Part shown: in pieces, positions 24,850 to 32,529 of the stretch | Layout: each line of letters opens with the position of its first letter | Position numbering within the stretch: position 1 is the first letter of the stretch | Assembly: GCA_963717375.1 (NCBI GenBank) | Contig: OY970329.1 | Location: forward strand, 1,860,001 to 1,924,000 | Source of the DNA: VRUE01 sp963717375 | GTDB lineage: Bacteria; Actinomycetota; Thermoleophilia; Solirubrobacterales; 70-9 | Length of the DNA stretch: 64,000 bases | Reading direction: 5' to 3' | The notes under the pieces: generated by a model | Told to the model about the DNA's origin: nothing | Databases searched by the model: none | What the model saw: only the letters and a program-made list of their open reading frames with translations | Made by a program: the position numbers and the translations under genes

Positions 24850-24914
24850 CGCTGCTCCTTCTCAAGTAGTTGCCGAACAAATGATTGACGCAGAAACAAT
24901 CGTAGCAGAAAAAC

Positions 24915-24941
24915 TTGTATCTACAACTATTGTCTGGACAA
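24915..24941. promoter_or_regulatory. Tandem MarR-type operator half-site pairs
   Basis: Two TTGT-N4-ACAA dyads lie at 24915-24926 and 24930-24941, with centres 15 bp apart. They sit in an AT-rich stretch between the divergent MarR and YceI genes. Both are perfect palindromes in their outer four bases, as expected for dimeric winged-helix repressors. Confidence 0.65.
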
Positions 24942-24964
24942 CATTCATCTGCGATGATCTAGCT

Positions 24965-25453
24965 ATGAGTGAGCAGACGACCGCGACGAGAGAGCGCAAG
25001 ACAAAGGTGCCGGCGCGCAGTCCCCACGGCGATGCCTGGGAATCGCTGACGCGGACCCATGCCGCGATCGTCCAGCGCCTGCAGGAGATGCTCTCCGCCG
25101 CCGACTTCCCGCCGTTGCCCTGGTACGAGGTGCTCGCCACCGTCGCCGAGGCGCCTGAGGAACAGATGCGGATGGGCGATCTCGCCGAGGCGCTGGTGAT
25201 CACCCGCGGCGGCCTGACCAAGTTGGTCGACCGCCTGGTCAAGGCGGGCCTGCTCGAAAGGGTTTTCTGCGCGACCGATCGCCGCGTCAGCTACGCGGCG
25301 CTGACCCCGGCCGGCCGCGACCTGCTCGCCGAGATGCGCCCGGCCGTGATCGCCGAGCTCGAGGTTGCCTTCTCCGCCAACCTCAGCGTCGCCCAGGCCA
25401 ACGAGTTGCGCGAGACGCTGGACAGCGTGCGCGGCTCAGCCTGCAGCGCCTAG
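24965..25453 (+). CDS. MarR family transcriptional regulator
   Basis: The 162-residue regulator has a winged helix-turn-helix in RMGDLAEALVITRGGLTKLVDRLVKAGLLERVFCATDRRVSYAALTPAGRDLL, with the conserved wing D-R-R. The N-terminal helix (AWESLTRTHAAIVQRLQEML) forms the dimer interface. The ATG at 24965 is preferred; an upstream in-frame reading crosses the operators. It is divergent from yceI-FMN reductase and probably represses that operon and itself through the TTGT-N4-ACAA sites. The inducing ligand is unknown, but the linked reductase hints at quinones or other redox-active aromatics. Confidence 0.92.
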   Translation: MSEQTTATRERKTKVPARSPHGDAWESLTRTHAAIVQRLQEMLSAADFPPLPWYEVLATVAEAPEEQMRMGDLAEALVITRGGLTKLVDRLVKAGLLERVFCATDRRVSYAALTPAGRDLLAEMRPAVIAELEVAFSANLSVAQANELRETLDSVRGSACSA

Positions 25454-25460
25454 CCGAGGC

Positions 25461-26207
25461 TCAGGCGAGCGCTGCGGTGGCGCGCTCTTTGGCCGCTTCG
25501 ATCAGCGTCAGCAGCTCGGGCTCGAGCCCGTCGCGGATCAGCTCGACCGGGTCGGGGTCGCCGTTGACGATCCCCTCGAAGAACTCCTTGCGGTCCTGGT
25601 AGGTCGGCAGCGTCCCCTTGGCCCAGCCGCGGGCGTCGTTGAGGATCACTGCGAGGCGGGCGTACTCCTCGCCGAAGAGATCTGAGATCTCCCGCTTCAT
25701 CCGCTTCGCCAGGGCGGGGGAGGCGCCGGCGGTGGAGATCGCGATCGCCAGCGGCCCAGTGCGCACGATCGCGGGCAAGATGAAGTTGCAGAGCGGCGGC
25801 ACGTCGACGATGTTGACCAGCATCGCCCGCACCTCGGCGTCGTCGTAGACCTTGATGTTGACCTCGGTGTCATCGGTCGAGGCGATCGCCATGAAGACGC
25901 CCTCGAGGTCGGCGGGGCCCGCGTAGTCCCGCTTCTCCCACTCGATCGAGCCCTCCGCGGCCAGGCTCTCCAGCTCGGGGTGGGCGACCGGCGCGATCAG
26001 GGTCACGTCGGCGTCGCAGGCGAGCAGCCCCTCGACCTTCTCCAGGCCGATGTCGCCTCCGCCGACGACCAGGCAGCGCCGCCCCTTCAACTTCAGGCAG
26101 GCGATGTAGAAGGGCGTCTCCAACATGTCCCGCACGCAGGACTGGTCACAGATCCCCTTGCGCAACTGGCAGACGCACTCCTTGCCGGCATAAGCCTGGG
26201 CGGGCAT
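25461..26207 (-). CDS. Precorrin-2 dehydrogenase / sirohydrochlorin ferrochelatase (CysG N-terminal type)
   Basis: The core starts at about residue 30 with ETPFYIACLKLKGRRCLVVGGGDIGLEKVEGLLACDADVTLIAP, the Rossmann NAD site of siroheme synthases. The Met8/CysG motifs TDDTEVNIKVYDDA, VNIVDVPPLCNFILPAIVRTGPLAIAISTAGASPALAKRMKREI follow. It oxidises precorrin-2 and may insert iron to give siroheme for sulfite or nitrite reductases. Unusually, the first 25 residues carry four cysteines (CVCQLRKGICDQSC), possibly a metal or cluster site not typical of the family. ATG 26207 is the only plausible start that includes them. Confidence 0.88.
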   Translation of the reverse strand: MPAQAYAGKECVCQLRKGICDQSCVRDMLETPFYIACLKLKGRRCLVVGGGDIGLEKVEGLLACDADVTLIAPVAHPELESLAAEGSIEWEKRDYAGPADLEGVFMAIASTDDTEVNIKVYDDAEVRAMLVNIVDVPPLCNFILPAIVRTGPLAIAISTAGASPALAKRMKREISDLFGEEYARLAVILNDARGWAKGTLPTYQDRKEFFEGIVNGDPDPVELIRDGLEPELLTLIEAAKERATAALA

Positions 26208-26230
26208 GTCTAAAGCCTAGTGATGCGCGG

Positions 26231-27163
26231 TTATATGGAGTTGAGGGTGACGCGCAGGCCCTCTTTGAGGTCCATCCGCGGGGTCCAGCCCAGCTCGCGT
26301 TCGGCCCGGGCCGGGTCGATCGAGATCCGTTGCACCTCGCCGGTGCGGGGCGGCGCGAGCTCGGGCTCGAAGCCGCCGGCACCGCCCAGCTCGCCCAGGG
26401 CGCGCGCCAGCTCCAGCACGTCGGTCTCGACGCCGGTGCCGATGTTCACCGGTCCCGTCGTCTCCGACTCGGCGGCGGCGAGCATGGCCGCGACCACGTC
26501 GCCCACATATATGTAGTCACGCGTCTGCTTGCCATCGCCGAAGACCGTCGGCCGTTCGCTTGCGCGCAGCTTGCCGCAGAAGATCGCGATCACGCCCGCC
26601 TCGCCGAGCGGGTCCTGGCGCGGGCCGTAGACGTTGCCCAGCCGCAGGGGGATGGTGGAGAGGCCGTAGAGGCGTTCGAAGAGCGACAGGTAGCCCTCGC
26701 CGGCGAACTTGCTCTGGCCGTAGGGCGCCTCGGGGGCCAGCGGCGCGTCCTCGGAGAGCGGCAGCTGCTGTCCCTGCCCCTCGCCGTAGATCGCGCCCCC
26801 GGTGGAGCTGAAGACGACCCGGCGCGCGCCGGCCGAGCGCGCCGCCTCGAGCACGTTGGCCGTGCCGCCGATGTTGATCGCGGCGTCGAAGGCGGGGTCG
26901 GCGATCGACTTGCGCACGTCGATCTGGGCGGCCAGGTGGAAGATCGCGTCTGGGCGCTCGCGACCGGCGATCTCCTCGATCGCGGCGCGGTCGCGGATGT
27001 CGGCCTCGATCAGCGTCGCCCCGTTGGCAATCGCCCCGTCGAGGTTCTCCCGCCGCCCGGTCGAGAGGTCGTCGACGACCGCCACCTCGTCGCCACGCGC
27101 GAGCAGCGCGTCGACCAGATTCGAGCCGATGAAGCCGGCGCCGCCTGTGACCAGAGTCCTCAT
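26231..27163 (-). CDS. NAD-dependent epimerase/dehydratase (UDP-glucose 4-epimerase-like)
   Basis: The 310-residue extended SDR begins MRTLVTGGAGFIGSNLVDALLARGDEV with the TGxxGFIG NAD motif. Further family blocks are IFHLAAQIDVRKSIADPAFDAAINIGGT, the catalytic region FSSTGGAIYGE...PLAPEAPYGQSKFAGE (Y-x-x-x-K) and RLGNVYGPRQDP. It probably interconverts nucleotide sugars for cell-surface glycans; the exact sugar cannot be set. ATG 27163 is used; upstream in-frame sequence belongs to the divergent topA. It lies 23 bp upstream of the siroheme gene on the same strand. Confidence 0.92.
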   Translation of the reverse strand: MRTLVTGGAGFIGSNLVDALLARGDEVAVVDDLSTGRRENLDGAIANGATLIEADIRDRAAIEEIAGRERPDAIFHLAAQIDVRKSIADPAFDAAINIGGTANVLEAARSAGARRVVFSSTGGAIYGEGQGQQLPLSEDAPLAPEAPYGQSKFAGEGYLSLFERLYGLSTIPLRLGNVYGPRQDPLGEAGVIAIFCGKLRASERPTVFGDGKQTRDYIYVGDVVAAMLAAAESETTGPVNIGTGVETDVLELARALGELGGAGGFEPELAPPRTGEVQRISIDPARAERELGWTPRMDLKEGLRVTLNSI

Positions 27164-27169
27164 CCGGCT

Positions 27170-27190
27170 GCCGATCCTAGAAGGATCGGC
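27170..27190. repeat. 8-bp hairpin in the epimerase/topA divergent region
   Basis: GCCGATCC (27170-27177) pairs with GGATCGGC (27183-27190) around a 5-nt loop. It sits seven bases upstream of the epimerase ATG on that strand, so it could be an operator dyad or a leader hairpin. Confidence 0.5.
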
Positions 27191-27241
27191 GCGCAACGGC
27201 TTCCGGAGGCAGCCGAGCGCCCCTGCTACCCTCGCCGCCCC

Positions 27242-29527
27242 ATGCGCCTCATCGTCACAGAGAAGAACAACAGCGCCGAGAAGATCGCGACCTTTCTCAG
27301 CAAGGGCAGCGCGACCAGCGACAAAACCTTCAAAGTCCCCTTCTACACCTGGAGCGACGCCGACGGCGACCACAGGACGATCGGGCTCAAGGGTCACGTG
27401 CTCGGCCCGGCCTTCCCCGAGGGCTACTCGAACTGGCAGAAGACCGACCTGCACGACCTGATCGACGCCGAGTTGATCAAGGAGCCGACCGACAAGAACG
27501 TCGTCAAAGCGATCCGCAAAGTCGCCAAAGAAGCCGACGAGCTGGTGATCGCGACCGACTTCGACCGCGAGGGCGAGCTGATCGGGCTCGAGGCCCTGGA
27601 GGAGATGCTCGATGCCAACCCGACCCTCGGCAATCGCGAGGAAACCCGCGCCGGCACGCTCAAAATCAAGCGCGCTCGCTACTCGGCACTGACCAAAGAA
27701 GAGATCGAGCGCGCCTTCGGCGAGCTCGACGAACTCTCATACCCGCTCGCCAACGCCGGCGCCGCCCGCCAGGACATCGATCTGCTCTGGGGCGCAACGC
27801 TGACCCGCGCCGTCTCGCTCAGCACCCGCCGCTTCGGCTCCAACTTCCTCTCGGTCGGCCGCGTGCAGAGCCCGACCCTGGGCCTGGTCGTCGAGCGCGA
27901 GATGGAGCGCCGCGCCCACATCGCCAAACCCTTCTGGGAACTGTTCGCCAAATTCGAGCATCCCGACGGCAGCTTCGAGGCGCATCACGAGACCGACAAA
28001 TTCTGGGAGAAGGCCGAGGCTGACGCTGCGCTCGCCGGCACCGCCGCCCCCGGCACGGTCAAGGCCGTGACGGCGCGCAAGAACACGCGCAAACCGCCGA
28101 CGCCCTACAACACGACCGCCTTCACCACCGACGCCTCCAGCCGCCTCGGCATCACCCCCTCCAGCGCGATGCGGCTCGCCGAGGACCTCTACATGGACGG
28201 CTTCATCTCCTACCCGCGCACCGACAACACGGTCTACCCGGTCTCGCTGCCGCTGCGCGAGTTGGTCAGCTCGCTGGTCCGGGTCAAGGAGTTCTCCGCC
28301 GCCTCGGGCCTGCTCGACGGTGAGCTGAAGCCGACCCGGGGCAAAAAAGAGACGACCGACCACCCGCCGATCTACCCGACCCAGGCGATCCAGCCGGGCG
28401 CCCTCGGCGACGGCCCCAAGAAGCGGGTCTACGAACTCGTCGTGCGCCGCTTCCTCGCCACCTTCAGCCCGCCGATGATCACCGAGTCCACCCGCGCCGA
28501 CATCGAGGCCGGCTCGCAGACCTACTTCGTCCGCGGCTCGGTCGTCGTCGACCCCGGTTTCGCCGGTATCTACACCTACGCCCGCTCCTCCGACGAGGAG
28601 ATCCCGGCGCTGCAGGAGGGCCAGACCCTGGCGCTCGACGGCGATCCCTGGATCGTCGACAAGGAGACCCAGCCGCCCTCGCGGATCTCGCAGGCGAAGC
28701 TGGTCGAGATGATGGAGGAGCGCGGCCTCGGCACCAAGGCGACCCGCGCCGACATCATCAAGAAGCTCTTCGATCGCGGCTACGTCTACAGCAATCCGCC
28801 GATCCCGACCGAGACCGGGATCGCGATGTACGACGCCTTCAAAAAATACGTGCCGGCGATGGCGACCCCGGAGATGACCGCCCAGCTCGAGTCGGAGATG
28901 GACCAGATCGCTGCCGGCGAGATGACCAAGGACGGCGTCGTCGGCGACAGCCGCCAGCTGCTCCACAAGACCTGGACCGAAATCGACGAGAGCCGCGAAG
29001 ACCTCGCCAAAGTCGTCTGGAAGGGGATGGACGAGGACCGCATCCTCGGCCCCTGCAAGGTCTGCGAAGAAGCCGGCCGCAAGAAGGAGGACGGCTCGCC
29101 CCACATGCTGCGGGTGATCCGGGCGAAGAAGTCGGGCAAGCGCTTCGTCGGCTGCTCCGGCTGGACCCTCGACGATCCCGAGTCATGCGATCAGACCTTC
29201 CCGCTGCCCCAGCGCGGCGACGTTTTCAAACTCGAAGAACGCTGCTCGGTCTGCGGCGAGACGCCGCGGCTGAAAGTCCAGCCCTTCCGCGGCCGCCCCT
29301 GGAACCTCTGCCTCAACGACGACTGCGAGTCGATGCAGGAGATGAAGAAACGCCGCGCCGAGCGCGAAGCGGCCAAAGCGGCCAAAGAAGCGATGGCGGA
29401 GAAGCCGTTGCCGAAAGGCGACGAGGACAAGGTGCCGGCGAAGGCCAAGGCGAAAGCGAAAGCCAAAGTCAGCAAGGCCGACACCGCCACCCGCGGTGTC
29501 AAACGCGCCAAGGCCGCGGCCAAATAG
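27242..29527 (+). CDS. topA: DNA topoisomerase I (type IA)
   Basis: The 761-residue enzyme relaxes negative supercoils. The TOPRIM domain has E7 (VTEKNNSAEK) and the acidic motif DFDREGE at 106-112. The active-site tyrosine is Y324 in GFISYPRTDN. The LWGATLTRAVSLSTRRFGSNFLSVGRVQSPTLGLVVE block (182-218) resembles archaeal topoisomerase I more than the E. coli or mycobacterial enzymes. After the core come cysteine pairs of degenerate zinc ribbons (CKVCEEAG, CSVCGETP, CLNDDC) and a Lys/Ala-rich tail of about 70 residues, a feature shared with actinobacterial TopA. ATG 27242 is used; longer upstream readings cross the divergent epimerase gene. Confidence 0.95.
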   Translation: MRLIVTEKNNSAEKIATFLSKGSATSDKTFKVPFYTWSDADGDHRTIGLKGHVLGPAFPEGYSNWQKTDLHDLIDAELIKEPTDKNVVKAIRKVAKEADELVIATDFDREGELIGLEALEEMLDANPTLGNREETRAGTLKIKRARYSALTKEEIERAFGELDELSYPLANAGAARQDIDLLWGATLTRAVSLSTRRFGSNFLSVGRVQSPTLGLVVEREMERRAHIAKPFWELFAKFEHPDGSFEAHHETDKFWEKAEADAALAGTAAPGTVKAVTARKNTRKPPTPYNTTAFTTDASSRLGITPSSAMRLAEDLYMDGFISYPRTDNTVYPVSLPLRELVSSLVRVKEFSAASGLLDGELKPTRGKKETTDHPPIYPTQAIQPGALGDGPKKRVYELVVRRFLATFSPPMITESTRADIEAGSQTYFVRGSVVVDPGFAGIYTYARSSDEEIPALQEGQTLALDGDPWIVDKETQPPSRISQAKLVEMMEERGLGTKATRADIIKKLFDRGYVYSNPPIPTETGIAMYDAFKKYVPAMATPEMTAQLESEMDQIAAGEMTKDGVVGDSRQLLHKTWTEIDESREDLAKVVWKGMDEDRILGPCKVCEEAGRKKEDGSPHMLRVIRAKKSGKRFVGCSGWTLDDPESCDQTFPLPQRGDVFKLEERCSVCGETPRLKVQPFRGRPWNLCLNDDCESMQEMKKRRAEREAAKAAKEAMAEKPLPKGDEDKVPAKAKAKAKAKVSKADTATRGVKRAKAAAK

Positions 29528-29533
29528 AAGGGC

Positions 29534-29580
29534 TTCCGGTGCGCCTTATCCCCCTATACGGTGGATAAGGACCACCGGAA
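29534..29580. terminator. Two-tier hairpin after topA
   Basis: TTCCGGTG (29534-29541) pairs with CACCGGAA (29573-29580), then a 2x2 internal loop, then CCTTATCC (29544-29551) with GGATAAGG (29563-29570). It lies between the topA stop and the tmk start and ends 13 bases before the tmk GTG. Confidence 0.65.
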
Positions 29581-29592
29581 CCGGGCTGATAC

Positions 29593-30183
29593 GTGTTTAT
29601 TTCGCTTGAGGGGGTCGATGGGTCTGGGAAGTCGACCCAGGCGAAGCTGCTCGCTGAGGCGCTCGGGTCCGAGACGCTGCTGATTCGCGAGCCGGGGGGG
29701 ACCAGCGCGGCGGAGCGGATCCGCGAGCTGCTCGCCGACCCCTCGCTTGAGATCGACCCCTTCGCCGAGCTGCTGCTCTTCTCTGCCGCCCGCGCTGACC
29801 TGGTCAGCCGTGTGATCCGCCCCGCGCTCGAGGCGGGCACCCACGTCGTCGCCGACCGCTTCGCAGATTCAAGCGTTGCCTACCAGGGCGGAGCGCGCGA
29901 ACTCGGCATGAGCCACGTGCTCTCGCTCACCGACACCGTGATCGACGGCCTCTGGCCCGACGTCACGGTGCTGCTGCGGGTCGACCCCGAGGTTGGCCTG
30001 GGACGCGCCGACGGCGAAGACCGCTTCGAGTCCGAAGGGCTGGACCTGCAGCGCGCTGTGGCCGAGGCCTACGAGGAGATAGCTCAGATCGCCTCCGACC
30101 GCGTCGTCGTGGTCGATGGTTCCGGCAGCGTCGAGGAGGTCCACGAACGCGTCATAAAGGCGATCCAAAGTCACGCCGGGTGA
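29593..30183 (+). CDS. tmk: dTMP kinase
   Basis: Thymidylate kinase phosphorylates dTMP to dTDP for DNA synthesis. The 196-residue protein begins MFISLEGVDGSGKSTQAKLLAEAL with the P-loop at 7-14. Further motifs are the DR(F/Y/H) block THVVADRFADSSVAYQGG and the lid region LRVDPEVGLGRADGEDRFESEGL. Start is GTG at 29593. It forms a cluster with topA and holB, all DNA-replication genes on the same strand. Its stop codon lies inside the left arm of a palindromic repeat shared with the 54.6-kb region. Confidence 0.95.
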   Translation: MFISLEGVDGSGKSTQAKLLAEALGSETLLIREPGGTSAAERIRELLADPSLEIDPFAELLLFSAARADLVSRVIRPALEAGTHVVADRFADSSVAYQGGARELGMSHVLSLTDTVIDGLWPDVTVLLRVDPEVGLGRADGEDRFESEGLDLQRAVAEAYEEIAQIASDRVVVVDGSGSVEEVHERVIKAIQSHAG

Positions 30184-30228
30184 CTTCGTCTTTTTGGGGC
30201 CAATAGGACGCATAAAGACGAAGTCACC
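30179..30228. repeat. Dispersed palindromic repeat, copy 1
   Basis: GGTGACTTCGTCTTT (30179-30193) pairs with its exact complement at 30214-30228 around a 20-nt loop containing CCAATAG. The left arm includes the tmk stop and the right arm ends four bases before the holB ATG. A related copy is at 54590-54637. Confidence 0.8.
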
Positions 30229-30231
30229 GAG

Positions 30232-31302
30232 ATGAACGACGCGATGGAGAGCACTACTCAACATCAGCCGCGGGCGCGGGTGGCGCTTAGCGCGGCGCTG
30301 GCCACGACACCTTCGCACGCCTACCTCTTCCGCGGCCCGCGTGGGGCGGGCAAGAGCGCGGTCGCGCGGGCTTTTGCGGCCGAGATCCTGGCCGCGGGCG
30401 CGACAGATCCAGACGACGCTCGCCGCCGCACCCTGATCGACCCTTCGCCGCATCCCGACCTGGTTTGGCTGAGGCCACGGGGAGCCCAGCACATGGTCGA
30501 GGAGGTCCGCGAGAAGGTGATCCGCGCAGCCTCCTACCGGCCCTTCGAAGCCGACAAGCGAGTCTTCGTGATCGAGGCCGCGGAGCAGATGCGCGACGAG
30601 AGCCAAAATGCCCTGCTGAAGACCCTCGAGGAGCCGCCCGCCTACGTCCACCTGATCCTCCTCACCGCCGAACCGGCGATCCTGCTGGAGACGATCGCGT
30701 CCCGCTGTCAGCCAATCGACTTCGCTCCGCTGCCACTACAAGCCGTTGAAGCCGCCCTCGCCGACGTCGGCTCCCCGGATGACCTGGCCACCGCAGCCCG
30801 CCTCTCGGCCGGCGATCCAGTCCGCGCCCGCTACCTCCTCTCGGACTCCGGCCAAGCCCTCCGTGCAGCAGCGCTCGACATGGATAACGATTGGCAGCGA
30901 GTTCTGAAGGCCGCTGAATCAGCAGGCGAAGAAGCCGAAGAGGCGACTCGTAGGACCTTGGACGAAGAAACCGAAGCCGGCATCAAACGCAGCGCCAAAG
31001 ACATCACCGACGAAGCCAAACGCGCCGGCCGCCGCCGCCGCACCGAGATGCTCGACCTCGCCCTCGAGTTGAACGCGAGCTGGTTCCGCGACCTCGCGGC
31101 CACGGCCACGGGTGCGACCGACGTCGTCTTCAACCGCGACCGCCTCGCCGACCTCCAGGCCCGCGCCGCCACTCTGGACCCAGCTCGACCGCGCCGCGCC
31201 GCCGAGCTGGTCCAGGACACCCGCCGCCGCCTCGACCTCAACGTCTCCGAGGAGCTAGCTCTTGAGGCGCTGGCTTTCCGACTCGCTGCCGTTTTTTCCT
31301 GA
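30232..31302 (+). CDS. holB: DNA polymerase III subunit delta' (clamp-loader)
   Basis: This AAA+ clamp-loader subunit helps place the sliding clamp on DNA. The 356 residues contain the N-terminal SHAYLFRGPRGAGKSAVARAFAAEI (P-loop 35-42), the block VRVIRAA-like region EVREKVIRAASYRPFEADKRVFVIEAAEQMRDESQNALLKTLEEPPAYVHLILLTAEP, and sensor 1 in TIASRCQPIDF. The zinc-binding cysteine module common in delta'/gamma proteins is not evident. The family's SRC motif is present. An ATG four codons later is an alternative start. The last 48 bp overlap the convergent DUF2304 gene. Confidence 0.92.
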   Translation: MNDAMESTTQHQPRARVALSAALATTPSHAYLFRGPRGAGKSAVARAFAAEILAAGATDPDDARRRTLIDPSPHPDLVWLRPRGAQHMVEEVREKVIRAASYRPFEADKRVFVIEAAEQMRDESQNALLKTLEEPPAYVHLILLTAEPAILLETIASRCQPIDFAPLPLQAVEAALADVGSPDDLATAARLSAGDPVRARYLLSDSGQALRAAALDMDNDWQRVLKAAESAGEEAEEATRRTLDEETEAGIKRSAKDITDEAKRAGRRRRTEMLDLALELNASWFRDLAATATGATDVVFNRDRLADLQARAATLDPARPRRAAELVQDTRRRLDLNVSEELALEALAFRLAAVFS

Positions 31303-31683
31303 GCCCGCCTGCTCGCGCGCCTTCTCCAGCGCCCGCTCTTGGGCGAGCCGGGTTATCTGGGCCGCCTGGCGCGACATGATCACGCTGAAGTTGAGCGCCA
31401 GGCCGAGCAGCAGCAGCAGCACGATCGAGAAGAGGGCGACGTTGGTGTCGCGAACGCCCATCACGTCGGCGACCACGGTCAGCAGTCCCGGGAAGGCGGC
31501 GCCAATCAGCATCCCCAGCCCGGCGACGAACCAGACGACACTGAAGCGCTCCTGCAGGCGGTCGCGGCGGATCAGGTCGAGGACCAGCGCCATGAAGGCC
31601 AACGCCAGCACGGCCGCGATGATCCGCGTCTGCGAGGTGAGATGGACCTTGGGGTCCGTCGCCGCCAGCACCAGCCCGGTCAT
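31255..31683 (-). CDS. DUF2304 family membrane protein
   Basis: The 142-residue protein has four membrane segments (about 3-10 with a short leader, 17-36, 46-64 and 76-100). A charged C-terminal coiled-coil tail (MSRQAAQITRLAQERALEKAREQAG) follows. The arrangement, with RIIAAVLALAFMALVLDLIRRDRLQERFSVVW, matches the DUF2304 family, which usually follows a GT2 glycosyltransferase as a membrane partner. Here the ATG overlaps the glycosyltransferase stop (ATGA), supporting a joint function in membrane-linked glycan synthesis. The 3' end overlaps holB by 48 bp in antisense. Confidence 0.85.
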   Translation of the reverse strand: MTGLVLAATDPKVHLTSQTRIIAAVLALAFMALVLDLIRRDRLQERFSVVWFVAGLGMLIGAAFPGLLTVVADVMGVRDTNVALFSIVLLLLLGLALNFSVIMSRQAAQITRLAQERALEKAREQAGSGKNGSESESQRLKS

Positions 31684-32405
31684 CGCTCCGCCTCGACGTG
31701 TCGCGGCCGGAACTGCCCGACCATCAGCACGATCAGACCCTTGAAGATGAAGAAGGCCGAGCGCACCGGCGTCAGGAACGAGGTCCCGCCCGCCCGCTCC
31801 AGCATTCGCACCGGCACCTCCTCGACCCGCAGCCCCTCGCGCACGGCGAGCTGCAGCGACTCGATCTCGGCGAAGTCGGGCGAGTAGCGCTCGCTGAAGA
31901 GCGCCATCACCCTGCGGTTCGCCGCCCGCATGCCGCTGGTCGTGTCGGTGAAGCGCTGCCGCGTCGCCAGGGTCAGGAAGAAGCGGAAGACGCCGGTGCC
32001 GATCCGCCGCGAGAGCGTCGGCCTGTAGTCGTCGCTCTCGGCTTTGCCGGGTTCGCGGTAGCGCGAGCCGATCACCAGGTCGGCGCGATCGGCGTCGATC
32101 TCCGCCAGCAGCCGCGCCACCTCGGCCGGCGGATGCTGCCCGTCGGCGTCGAGGTGGGCGCAGGCCTCGTAGCCTTCGCGCAGCGCGTGCAGGTATCCGG
32201 TCTGCAGCGCCGCCCCGAGCCCCTGGTTGAAGGGCAGCGAGGCGACCAGGGCGCCGGCCTCGCGCGCCCGCTCCCCCGTCGCGTCGGTCGAGCCGTCGTC
32301 GATCACCAGCAGGTCCGCGTCGGGCAGCGACTCGCGCACCCCCGCGATAACCGCGGCGACCGAGTCCTCCTCGTTCCAGGCCGGAATGAAGACCAGAGTC
32401 CGCAC
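31680..32405 (-). CDS. Family 2 glycosyltransferase (polyprenyl-phosphate sugar transferase-like)
   Basis: The 241-residue GT-A fold enzyme starts MRTLVFIPAWNEEDSVAAVIAGV, with DDGSTD at 36-41 binding the nucleotide sugar and the catalytic-site HLDADGQHPP near 84-93. IGSRYREPGKAES and the C-terminal FIFKGLIVLMV hydrophobic segment are like DPM/GtrB-type transferases that load sugar onto polyprenyl phosphate at the cytoplasmic face. It is translationally coupled to a DUF2304 protein. The sugar and acceptor are not determinable from the sequence. Confidence 0.9.
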   Translation of the reverse strand: MRTLVFIPAWNEEDSVAAVIAGVRESLPDADLLVIDDGSTDATGERAREAGALVASLPFNQGLGAALQTGYLHALREGYEACAHLDADGQHPPAEVARLLAEIDADRADLVIGSRYREPGKAESDDYRPTLSRRIGTGVFRFFLTLATRQRFTDTTSGMRAANRRVMALFSERYSPDFAEIESLQLAVREGLRVEEVPVRMLERAGGTSFLTPVRSAFFIFKGLIVLMVGQFRPRHVEAER

Positions 32406-32445
32406 CGAACGATTCTCCCATGCCGCTCGGAACCCCGAGCCCCGG

Positions 32446-32497
32446 GGGCGTGTCTGAGTTTTCCCACGATATTTCGTGGCTAAGCTCAGACACGCCC
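32446..32497. repeat. Two-tier hairpin in a divergent intergenic region
   Basis: GGGCGTGTCTGAG (32446-32458) pairs exactly with 32485-32497. An inner CCACGA/TCGTGG stem (32464-32479) has a 4-nt loop. It lies between the glycosyltransferase start (32405, minus) and the kinase start (32530, plus), so it follows neither gene's 3' end. Confidence 0.72.
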
Positions 32498-32529
32498 TGT
32501 CGGGTTGACGTTTGTGTTAGTAAGTCCTC

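Noticed and set aside
26330..27241. Upstream extension of topA to 1065 residues
   Set aside because: The extra 304 residues are the antisense of the epimerase gene; the TOPRIM domain begins at the ATG at 27242.
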